In this document: positions 7,222 through 14,247 of the stretch, piece after piece | Layout of the letters: every line of letters starts with the position of its first letter | Numbering within the stretch: position 1 is the stretch's first letter | Assembly: GCA_034436035.1 (NCBI GenBank) | Contig: DAOTVW010000064.1 | Coordinates: 1-22,416 of the forward strand | Length of the DNA stretch: 22,416 nucleotides | DNA from: UBA4823 sp034436035 | GTDB taxonomy: Bacteria > Chloroflexota > Anaerolineae > Anaerolineales > UBA4823 | Reading direction: 5' to 3' | Position numbers and translations under genes: made by a program | Notes under the pieces: generated by a model | What the model was told of the DNA's origin: nothing | What the model saw: the letters and a program-made list of their open reading frames with translations, nothing else | Databases searched by the model: none

Positions 7222-9732
7222 TTAGCCCGGTTGTACCCGCTCAGTCAGGTTCAAACGCACCTGGCATGGCTCATTAATCGGTATCCCTACACTGCGTGGT
7301 AGCAAAACCACTCCATCCGGAACGGATTCGTCTATCTCGACTGTAACCATTGCCGATGCTTTTCCGCATTCCATTTGCACGAGTTCACCCTTTTCAATAC
7401 CTTGTCGTTTGGCTTCTTGTGCATTGAGCCACATGACCGTACCAGCCAAACGAGGATGTAATAATTCAGACGGAAGCAGCGTATTTCCGCGGTCATATAG
7501 GCGGGAAATCGGCACAGCCAGCAAACCCTCTATTGGTTGTTCCTTCAGCTCGGGTAGGGAAATGGAAACCTTTTCTCCTCTCTGAACAGCATTCTGGAGC
7601 TGAACGCCTAATCCCTGTTTATTCTCATAAGAGGTGCCGCCGTAGTACAAATCCGCTCGTCCGATAATAGGAAATTGCTGCTCAACCTTCGCTAATGCAG
7701 TATAAGAAACAGATACATAGTCAGCGATTTCTTTGGACAACTCCGTCATCACAGCCGCAGCACTCATCCCATTCAGAGATACCCCTAATGCATTGCCAAC
7801 TCGAGCAGCAATGGCGAAATCAGCTAACGCGCCATGGCGGGCTGGAATTGCTGGATAATAGCGCTGTACCCGCCGTTCTCCCGAAGTAAGGGTTCCTTCA
7901 CGCTCTGTGAAAGGTAGCGCCGGCAACACCACATCGGCTAATTTCGCTGTTGGAGTGAGGAACAAATCTTGGACGACCAAAAAATCCGGAGTCAAAGAAA
8001 AGCTAGGATCATCCCCCGCCGGATCACAACCGATAATATAAATAGCCTCAGCTTCTTTTAAGCCGTTGGTTAAGTCGGGTAAAGGACGCCATCCTATATC
8101 CCACGCACCTTGATCATTAGGGCGTTGCCATACTGGAATTAATCCATTGTTTGGTTTTCCTGCCTTGCCACTGCGGGTTAAAAAATGAGCACAAATTTGA
8201 GCTAATGCCTCTGATTCTTCCAGCCCTACTCCTTCATTACCGTAAAAGATCACCAAATTCGCGGCTTCCTCAATCGCTTTTGCAGCAGCTTGTACTGAAG
8301 GTTGCGTTGCATAGCCTTCTACCCTCTTTGATGGAGCGTGTTGTGGTGAAGCTAGTGCAGTCATGAGCGCATTAGTCTCCCCATAGTTGTAGCGTAGTGG
8401 TATCCTCGCGTAGCGTTCTAGGCGGGTAGGGCGGGCATTGGCGACAATGAGTTGAGCGCCTCGCTCGGTCGCTTGTTTAACCCGCAGCCACCACAAGGGG
8501 GCTTCTTGGTGCAAATCTGTAGCAACCACCACAATCACATCGCCTTGTCCTAAGTCAGCCAGATTACTGCCTTGCGACATCCCCACTTGGGCGACGAATT
8601 CGCCACCACCCATATTGGTATAGAGCGCTGTCTTCCCTTGTAAGGAATGGGTTAATTTCCGCAGGTTAAATAAATCCTCATTAGAAAGGCGACCGCTTGC
8701 CAAAGTGAGCAATTTGTCTCCAGCTTGTTTAAAGCGGGATGCCACGAGACTTATCGCTTCGTCCCAATTCACTGGGGTCAGTTTGCCATCTTTTCTTATC
8801 AATGGTTGCGTGAGCCGTTCTTCCGATTCGACATAATGGTAACCAAAACGTCCTTTATCGCAAATCCAGATTTCATTTACCCATTCATTTTGGCGCGGCA
8901 TGATGCGCTTGATTGCCACCCGTCCCTTTGAGACTGCTTCGCGGCGAACGTTAATGGTCAAATTACAGCCAACCGGGCATTGATTGCAAATACTCGCCGC
9001 CGAATTGAGCTCCCAAGGGCGTGCCCCAAAGCGAAAATCAGCGGTTGTTAATGCACCCACCGGGCAAATATCGGTGGTGTTGCCAGAAAAAATAGAATCA
9101 AAACCAGGCTCAGAATACGTTACAATCTCTAAAGCGCGCCCGCGATTGTAAAATCCAATAACAGGATCATCTACAATTTGCTCCTGGAAACGAACACAGC
9201 GGGCACATTGAATACAGCGTTCCCGATCAAGGTAAATCAGATCACCAAGCGGGACATGCTTGGCTAAATGCATTTTCTCATCATATAGATAGCGCGATTG
9301 ACCCGGCCCAAAGCCCATGGTGAGATTTTGCAATGGGCATTCTCCGCCCTTGTCACAAATCGGACAATCTAAAGGATGCGAAGTCAATAAGAATTCCAAA
9401 ATATCTTCCCGTCCATCTTTCACTTTTTGGGAAGTATTGATTACCACCATTCCTTCTGAGACTGGGGTGGTACAAGCTGTCTCGAGTTTTGGGCTAAATT
9501 GGATTTTAATAGAGCCATCCTCTTCACGCACCCATTCACCAGTCGCCCGATCCACGACAGGTCTCCCAATTTCCACCAAGCACATGCGGCACATTCCCAC
9601 CGGTTCCATCTTGGGATGATAGCAAAATACAGGGATATCAATGCCGGCCTGCTTGGCTGCATCAACCACATTGGTACCAGATGGTACTTGTACGGTAATT
9701 CCATCAATTGTCAGTGTCACCAGCTTCGTCAT
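7222..9732 (-). CDS. nuoG: NADH-quinone oxidoreductase subunit G (NuoG)
   Basis: Large peripheral subunit of complex I that carries the middle of the iron-sulfur wire, 836 residues. The N-terminal [2Fe-2S] ferredoxin domain has Cys37, Cys48, Cys51 and Cys87 (N1b). Next is the His-Cys [4Fe-4S] motif with His119, Cys123, Cys126 and Cys132 (N5). The third set is Cys173, 176, 179 and 223 (N4). A fourth set, Cys249, Cys252, Cys256 and Cys291, fits the off-pathway N7 cluster known from E. coli and Thermus. The remaining ~530 residues are a molybdopterin-oxidoreductase-like domain, which in this family has lost its cofactor, and end with an aspartate-decarboxylase-like barrel. GGAG lies 9 nt before the ATG. 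It is 18 nt after nuoF. A formate-dehydrogenase-type protein is unlikely in this context. Confidence 0.96.
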   Translation of the reverse strand: MTKLVTLTIDGITVQVPSGTNVVDAAKQAGIDIPVFCYHPKMEPVGMCRMCLVEIGRPVVDRATGEWVREEDGSIKIQFSPKLETACTTPVSEGMVVINTSQKVKDGREDILEFLLTSHPLDCPICDKGGECPLQNLTMGFGPGQSRYLYDEKMHLAKHVPLGDLIYLDRERCIQCARCVRFQEQIVDDPVIGFYNRGRALEIVTYSEPGFDSIFSGNTTDICPVGALTTADFRFGARPWELNSAASICNQCPVGCNLTINVRREAVSKGRVAIKRIMPRQNEWVNEIWICDKGRFGYHYVESEERLTQPLIRKDGKLTPVNWDEAISLVASRFKQAGDKLLTLASGRLSNEDLFNLRKLTHSLQGKTALYTNMGGGEFVAQVGMSQGSNLADLGQGDVIVVVATDLHQEAPLWWLRVKQATERGAQLIVANARPTRLERYARIPLRYNYGETNALMTALASPQHAPSKRVEGYATQPSVQAAAKAIEEAANLVIFYGNEGVGLEESEALAQICAHFLTRSGKAGKPNNGLIPVWQRPNDQGAWDIGWRPLPDLTNGLKEAEAIYIIGCDPAGDDPSFSLTPDFLVVQDLFLTPTAKLADVVLPALPFTEREGTLTSGERRVQRYYPAIPARHGALADFAIAARVGNALGVSLNGMSAAAVMTELSKEIADYVSVSYTALAKVEQQFPIIGRADLYYGGTSYENKQGLGVQLQNAVQRGEKVSISLPELKEQPIEGLLAVPISRLYDRGNTLLPSELLHPRLAGTVMWLNAQEAKRQGIEKGELVQMECGKASAMVTVEIDESVPDGVVLLPRSVGIPINEPCQVRLNLTERVQPG

Positions 9733-9750
9733 ACCATTACTCCAATTTCT

Positions 9751-11004
9751 CTAGCCCTTCACCCGTGCCTCGAAGTCACCCCGAAAACGCTCCAAGCCAG
9801 AAAGCACCGCTTCAATCGAAAATTCACCTAAGGCACAAAAACATTTCCCGCGCATTTGACTGGCAACATCCTTCAATAATTCAACATCCTGCCAGGTAGC
9901 TTGACCAGCGGTAATGCGGTCTGTCAGATGCATCATCCAAAATGTTCCTTCGCGACATGGGGTACACTTTCCGCATGATTCATGGCGGAAAAAGTGCACC
10001 GTTTTATTGATCAACCAATCAATGCCAACCGTGTCATCGATAACAATAACGGATGCAGAGCCAAGCTGTGCCCCCAGGCTGGGTACACTTTCATAGTCCA
10101 TTGGGGTATCCAAAGCGGTTTCGTTAGCGACAATGAGAGAAGAGGAAGCACCCGCCGCCATAATCGCTTTAATCGGACGATCTTCTAAAATTCCCCCACC
10201 ATATTCATATATCAGCTTGCGAAAAGGGGTACCTAAGGGTAATTCGTAATTACCCGGTTTTTTTACGCGCCCGGAGAGGCTGAATATTTTCACGCCCGGG
10301 CTCTTCTCCGTTCCAAAAGTGCGGTACCATTCAGCGCCGCGTTCGATAATCAAGGGGACATTGGTTAATGTCTCGACATTATTAACCACGGTTGGTTTTC
10401 CAAATAAACCATAGGATGGGGGAAACGGCGGGCGCAAACGCGGTTGACCTAATTTCCCTTCGATCGATTCCAGCATAGCCGTTTCTTCACCGCAGATATA
10501 CGCCCCTGCGCCGAGATGGGTAAAAATACGCAACGAATAATCCGTGCCGAACAAACGTTCCCCTAATAAACCAGCGTTGATCAGCTGCTGGATGCGTCGG
10601 TCGAGCTGGTGTGCGATCTGCCAAAACTCACCTCGTAAATAGACATAAGCAGCATGAGCACCTACTGCGTATGCAGCAATGGCAACACCTTCTAAAAACT
10701 GAAACGGATTGTTCTCTAATATTTCACGATCTTTAAAGGTGCCAGGTTCTGACTCATCGGCATTCGCAACCACATAGTGAGGCCAGTTTTTCTGATCTAC
10801 AAATGCCCATTTCATCCCGGTTGGGAAACCAGCACCGCCTCTTCCACGCAAGCCCGAAGCTTTCACCACCTCAATAACTTCATTCGGCTGCATTGTCGTA
10901 ACCGCTTTTCGGAAAGCTTCGAAGCCGCCAATTTTGCGGTAATTTTCTAATTCATTCAATTCGGGATAGTCCCGATGTCGGAGTAGGACGTATTCGTTCT
11001 TCAT
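9751..11004 (-). CDS. nuoF: NADH-quinone oxidoreductase subunit F (NuoF), NADH/FMN subunit
   Basis: Peripheral subunit of complex I that oxidises NADH at FMN and passes electrons to cluster N3; 417 residues. The glycine-rich FMN/NADH block LRGRGGAGFPTGMKW is at residues 52-66. NADESEPGTFKDREI (81-95) and GAGAYICGEETAMLESIEG (165-183) are further nucleotide-site signatures. The [4Fe-4S] N3 ligands are Cys344, Cys347 and Cys350 in ESCGKCTPCREG, and Cys390 in FCALG. Length matches bacterial NuoF and there is no extra fused ferredoxin domain, so it is not an HydB or HoxF type. It overlaps the nuoE stop by 4 nt (ATGA), pointing to translational coupling within the NADH-dehydrogenase module E-F-G. 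Confidence 0.97.
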   Translation of the reverse strand: MKNEYVLLRHRDYPELNELENYRKIGGFEAFRKAVTTMQPNEVIEVVKASGLRGRGGAGFPTGMKWAFVDQKNWPHYVVANADESEPGTFKDREILENNPFQFLEGVAIAAYAVGAHAAYVYLRGEFWQIAHQLDRRIQQLINAGLLGERLFGTDYSLRIFTHLGAGAYICGEETAMLESIEGKLGQPRLRPPFPPSYGLFGKPTVVNNVETLTNVPLIIERGAEWYRTFGTEKSPGVKIFSLSGRVKKPGNYELPLGTPFRKLIYEYGGGILEDRPIKAIMAAGASSSLIVANETALDTPMDYESVPSLGAQLGSASVIVIDDTVGIDWLINKTVHFFRHESCGKCTPCREGTFWMMHLTDRITAGQATWQDVELLKDVASQMRGKCFCALGEFSIEAVLSGLERFRGDFEARVKG

Positions 11005-11498
11005 AATTTGCTTTGCCAGGTGCGGATCAGTTTCAGCGCGTTTTCAACGGTTTGATTTTCATGATACACAAGCCCATCCGGGGTTTGCACTTGAAACACC
11101 GGAGCTCGATCACAGGCTGCCAGACAGGTTACTTTCTCAACAGTGACCAGGCCATCGGCTGTGGTTTCACCGGGTTGAATGCCTAAGGTTTCGCATAATT
11201 GATTGAGAAAATCCTCCGCCCCGCGCAATGCGCACGGTAGATCGGTGCAAACTTGAATGCGATATTTGCCCTCCGGTCGATCATGGTAAAGGGTATAAAA
11301 CCCAACGATGGACGCTACCTCGGTCGCAGAAATATCCAGGATTTCCCCGATCTCGTCCATCGCCTGCTTGGAGACAAATCCATATTCCCGCTGTGCCAGG
11401 TACAACAAAGGCATAACCGCAGATCGTTTCTGGTCAGTGGGATATTTCGCTAAAATCGTCTCTACCTCATCACTGTGTTTCTCGAGCAAATTGTTCAC
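11001..11498 (-). CDS. nuoE: NADH-quinone oxidoreductase subunit E (NuoE), thioredoxin-like [2Fe-2S]
   Basis: Peripheral subunit of complex I holding the [2Fe-2S] cluster N1a beside FMN; 165 residues. An N-terminal helical bundle (about 1-75) contains the family phrase LLYLAQREYGFVSKQAMDEI and VASIVGFYTLYH. The thioredoxin-fold domain has the four ligands Cys84 and Cys89 (VCTDLPCALRG) and Cys125 and Cys129 (VTCLAACDRAP). The start is GTG at 11498, overlapping the nuoD stop as GTGA, with GGGAG nearby as ribosome site. It ends in an ATGA overlap with nuoF, so D, E and F form a tightly coupled string. Confidence 0.97.
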   Translation of the reverse strand: MNNLLEKHSDEVETILAKYPTDQKRSAVMPLLYLAQREYGFVSKQAMDEIGEILDISATEVASIVGFYTLYHDRPEGKYRIQVCTDLPCALRGAEDFLNQLCETLGIQPGETTADGLVTVEKVTCLAACDRAPVFQVQTPDGLVYHENQTVENALKLIRTWQSKL

Positions 11499-12739
11499 CG
11501 GTCTACATCTCCCAAAACGATATCTATAGTGCCAATTAGCGCAATTAGATCAGCTACCAGATGGCCCTTCGCTAGCAAGGGCAACACTTGCAAATTCACA
11601 AACGAAGGGGTTCGCCAATGAACTCGATATGGTTTTGGACCACCATCGCCCTCTAAGTAAACGCCTAGTTCTCCCCGCGGAGATTCAACTGCCACGTAAA
11701 CTGAACCTTTCGGCGCCGGAAAGCCCTCTGTCCAAAGCTTAAAGTGATGGATTAATGCCTCCATGCTGGTGCCGATTTCCGAACGGGGTGGCGGAACGAA
11801 TTTACGATTGTTACTTCTCACCGGACCGTACGGTAATTTGTTGAGCGCTTGCTCCACAATCCTTAGAGACTGGCGCATTTCTTCGATCCGTACCAGATAG
11901 CGAGCATAGGTATCGCCATCCGTATGTGTAGCAACCTCAAAATCATATTGTTCATACCCCGAGTATGGACGAACTTTGCGCAAATCATGCTTTACCCCGC
12001 TTGCACGCAATGGTGGACCTGTCACCCCCCAGCGAATCGCATCTTCTGGTTTAAGCACACCGATGTGTTTGGTGCGCTCGATAAAGAGGGGATTATTGGT
12101 CAGTAAGTCTTCATATTCTTTGATTCGGGCAGGGAAAATCTTGATGAAATGGCGCACCGCATCCTCAAATTCGACAGGCACATCCCGCCATAGCCCACCT
12201 GGTCGGAAGTAAGTTGTCATCATCCGCTGCCCACCGCACATCTCGAGGATATCCAGGATCATTTCACGTTCGCGAAAGCAATATAGGAAGACAGACATCG
12301 CCGCCAGGTCTAAGGCATGGGTGCCTAGCCAAACTAAATGTGAAGCAATTCGCTGTAGCTCAGTCAAAATCACCCGGATTGCTTGCGCCCGCGGCGGTAC
12401 ATCCAAATCAACGAGCTTTTCAACTGCTAAACAATAAACTAAATTATTCCCAACGGTATTAAGGTAATCCAAACGGTCGGTCATTACCTCGGCTTTGGTA
12501 TAGGTTTTGGCTTCCATGTTCTTCTCAACCCCCGTGTGCAGGAAGCCAATGTCGGGAATACAGTTAACGACAAACTCACCATCCAATTCCAGCAACAAAC
12601 GTAATACGCCATGCGTCGAAGGGTGCTGCGGTCCCATGTTCAAAAGAACTGTCTTACCTTCAACCGCCTCCTCGGTTACCAGGGTGCGCATCCCATCGAG
12701 CGTGCTTTCATCTATGTGTTCGTATTTTTCGGTCATCAT
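11495..12739 (-). CDS. nuoD: NADH-quinone oxidoreductase subunit D (NuoD)
   Basis: Peripheral 49-kDa-type subunit that builds the quinone-binding cavity with NuoB; 414 residues. It descends from the large subunit of NiFe hydrogenases but lacks their nickel cysteines, as expected for NuoD. The motif NMGPQHPSTHGVLRLLLELDG lies at residues 34-54, with His39 at the position that contacts the quinone headgroup. Tyr92 in TDRLDYLNTVGNN is the partner tyrosine. The C-terminus IGTIDIVLGDVDR is the canonical ending. Two tandem ATG codons open the gene with AGG about 6 nt upstream. It is separate from nuoC, not a fused nuoCD as in E. coli. It ends in a GTGA overlap with nuoE. Confidence 0.97.
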   Translation of the reverse strand: MMTEKYEHIDESTLDGMRTLVTEEAVEGKTVLLNMGPQHPSTHGVLRLLLELDGEFVVNCIPDIGFLHTGVEKNMEAKTYTKAEVMTDRLDYLNTVGNNLVYCLAVEKLVDLDVPPRAQAIRVILTELQRIASHLVWLGTHALDLAAMSVFLYCFREREMILDILEMCGGQRMMTTYFRPGGLWRDVPVEFEDAVRHFIKIFPARIKEYEDLLTNNPLFIERTKHIGVLKPEDAIRWGVTGPPLRASGVKHDLRKVRPYSGYEQYDFEVATHTDGDTYARYLVRIEEMRQSLRIVEQALNKLPYGPVRSNNRKFVPPPRSEIGTSMEALIHHFKLWTEGFPAPKGSVYVAVESPRGELGVYLEGDGGPKPYRVHWRTPSFVNLQVLPLLAKGHLVADLIALIGTIDIVLGDVDR

Positions 12740-12772
12740 CTTTACCTGTTATAACCTCTCGCAGCGCACAGC

Positions 12773-13297
12773 CTATCCTTCAGGATAGCGCTTTGCGTAA
12801 GGTTTACGTCCATCAATCTCATCAAAATTAAAAGTGAACATAACCTCTTCGTATCCAAGCGGATAATCTTTGCGGAGAGGATGTCCTTCCCAATCATGCG
12901 GCATTAAAATCCGCCGTAGGTCTGGATGATTTTCAAATCGAATGCCAAAAAGATCCCAAATTTCACGCTCGTGCCAGTTTGCATTCGGAAATATCGAGAC
13001 GATTGAAGGGATGGAAGGGGCATTTCCATCTAATGGAACGCGCAGAGAAATGCGTTCATTATGCGGGTAGGAATATAACTGGTAGACCACATGGAATCGG
13101 GGTGTTTCCTGGGGCCAGTAATCAACCGCAGTTTCGTCTTCCAGCATATCGAATTGAAAGTCATCGCGAAGAAATTGGCAGGCATCCACAATTTGTTGTG
13201 CTTTCAACCAAAGAGTCGTTTCATCTCGAAACGTGCTAACCTCCGCTTGAAAGCGAGAACGCAGCGCCTCGACTACTTTATCCACTAGTTCGCTCAT
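12773..13297 (-). CDS. nuoC: NADH-quinone oxidoreductase subunit C (NuoC)
   Basis: Peripheral 30-kDa-type subunit of complex I, which carries no cofactor and supports NuoD and NuoB. The family signature is clear near the C-terminus: NWHEREIWDLFGIRFENHPD followed by LRRILMPHDWEGHPLRKDYPLG. I chose the ATG at 13297 (MSELVDKVVEAL..., 174 residues). AAAGGG lies 9 nt upstream and GAGG closer. The ATG directly before it (13300) is equally possible. An in-frame TTG at 13327 would overlap nuoB but has no good ribosome site. Downstream, 33 nt separate it from nuoD. The separate nuoC and nuoD genes differ from the E. coli fusion. Confidence 0.95.
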   Translation of the reverse strand: MSELVDKVVEALRSRFQAEVSTFRDETTLWLKAQQIVDACQFLRDDFQFDMLEDETAVDYWPQETPRFHVVYQLYSYPHNERISLRVPLDGNAPSIPSIVSIFPNANWHEREIWDLFGIRFENHPDLRRILMPHDWEGHPLRKDYPLGYEEVMFTFNFDEIDGRKPYAKRYPEG

Positions 13298-13317
13298 CAT
13301 CCTCATCCCTTTCAGGC

Positions 13318-13800
13318 TTAAGCCCAATCGCGGATTTTTTCATGGCGCACTTTTTCGTGCAGGGTTACAATGGCGTGAATTAAGCCTTCCGGGCGCGGCG
13401 GACAGCCGGCCACATACACATCCACCGGAATCACCTCATCTACCCCCGGCACAATGGCATAATTATTGAACACACCCCCACAAGAAGCACAATCCCCCAT
13501 TGAGATGACCCATTTCGGATCTGGCATTTGGTCATACAAACGGCGCACTACCGGCGCCATTTTCCGGCTCACCCTTCCAGCTACAATCATTAAGTCAGAT
13601 TGACGTGGACTAGCACGGTTTAATTCCATCCCAAAACGGCTGAGATCATAATTCGAAGCTTGGGCTGACATCATCTCGATAGCGCAACAAGCTAATCCAA
13701 ACAATAAGGGCCACATTGCCCTGGTGCGAGCCCAGTTCACTGCCTCTTCAAGTTTGACGGTTAATATTCCCATATCCCCCAGTTTTTCTTCTATTCCCAT
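13318..13800 (-). CDS. nuoB: NADH-quinone oxidoreductase subunit B (NuoB)
   Basis: Peripheral subunit that holds the terminal [4Fe-4S] cluster N2, the direct electron donor to quinone; 160 residues. Ligands seen are the tandem Cys38-Cys39 in FGLACCAIEMM, Cys104 in MGDCASCGG, and Cys133 in AGCPPRPEG. Further family text includes RFGMELNRASPRQSDLMIVAG. The gene overlaps the end of nuoA by 10 nt (ATGGGAATAG), suggesting coupled translation. An in-frame ATG at codon 10 (MGILTVKLEEA) is a possible alternative start. [NiFe]-hydrogenase small subunits and formate hydrogenlyase relatives share the fold, but the nuoA-nuoC context fixes the call. Confidence 0.97.
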   Translation of the reverse strand: MGIEEKLGDMGILTVKLEEAVNWARTRAMWPLLFGLACCAIEMMSAQASNYDLSRFGMELNRASPRQSDLMIVAGRVSRKMAPVVRRLYDQMPDPKWVISMGDCASCGGVFNNYAIVPGVDEVIPVDVYVAGCPPRPEGLIHAIVTLHEKVRHEKIRDWA

Positions 13801-14144
13801 TCTAACGCTCCTTTCTCCCAGGCATACAGGAAACCTACCACTAAAACAATCACAAAGATCAACATTTCAATCAAGCCAAATAGCCCCAATTTACGGAAGA
13901 CAACCGCCCACGGCAGGAAAAAGACCGTCTCGATATCAAAGAGGATAAACAAAACCGCAATCAAGTAAAAGCGCACTGGCATCCGGCGGGTGCCTGGCCC
14001 AAATGGGGTCATACCTGATTCGTATGGTAATGATTTTCTTTCGGTTGGGTGATGGGGACCAAATAAATGTCCTAAAGCAATAGCTGCGCCGGCAACGAAG
14101 GCGGACAAGATCAACAAAACTACAATGGGGAGATATTCACTCAT
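13791..14144 (-). CDS. nuoA: NADH-quinone oxidoreductase subunit A (NuoA)
   Basis: Small membrane subunit of complex I, first gene of the nuo operon; 117 residues with three hydrophobic helices (about 5-27, 58-80 and 87-108). The cytoplasmic loop has the family pattern LPYESGMTPFGPGTRRMPVRFY, and the second helix the conserved acidic run LFDIETVFFLPWAVVFR. The ATG at 14144 has AAGGA 9 nt upstream. A sigma-70 type promoter lies 49-77 nt upstream, so the mRNA leader would be only about 40 nt. It overlaps nuoB by 10 nt at its end. Confidence 0.96.
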   Translation of the reverse strand: MSEYLPIVVLLILSAFVAGAAIALGHLFGPHHPTERKSLPYESGMTPFGPGTRRMPVRFYLIAVLFILFDIETVFFLPWAVVFRKLGLFGLIEMLIFVIVLVVGFLYAWEKGALEWE

Positions 14145-14192
14145 CAGTGTTATTCCTTCGGCTTGAAAAGTAAATTGTTGACTGGTTTGGTA

Positions 14193-14221
14193 AGTGTATC
14201 ACGATATTTGCTTGGTGTCAA
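14193..14221 (-). promoter_or_regulatory. Predicted sigma-70 promoter of the nuo operon
   Basis: On the minus strand the -35 box TTGACA (14221-14216) matches the consensus fully. It is followed by exactly 17 nt and the -10 box TACACT (14198-14193), 4 of 6 with the key A2 and T6 present. Transcription would start near 14186, giving a leader of about 40 nt before nuoA. The -35 box lies only about 27 nt beyond the rpoD stop codon. The assignment is from pattern only. Confidence 0.7.
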
Positions 14222-14230
14222 ATTTCACAA
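14213..14230 (-). promoter_or_regulatory. Candidate Rex-like (or CRP/FNR-like) operator over the nuo -35 box
   Basis: The minus-strand 18-mer TTGTGAAATTTGACACCA matches 11 of 14 fixed positions of the known Rex consensus TTGTGAA-N4-TTCACAA. The left half is perfect, and the right half keeps CAC at the right spacing plus the final A. It contains the whole -35 hexamer, so a bound repressor would block RNA polymerase. Rex senses NADH/NAD+ and is known to control nuo operons in some bacteria. A CRP/FNR family site (TGTGA-N6-TCACA) shares much of this pattern. No rex gene is in this window. Confidence 0.35.
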
Positions 14231-14247
14231 ACAACTTTTTGGATTTT

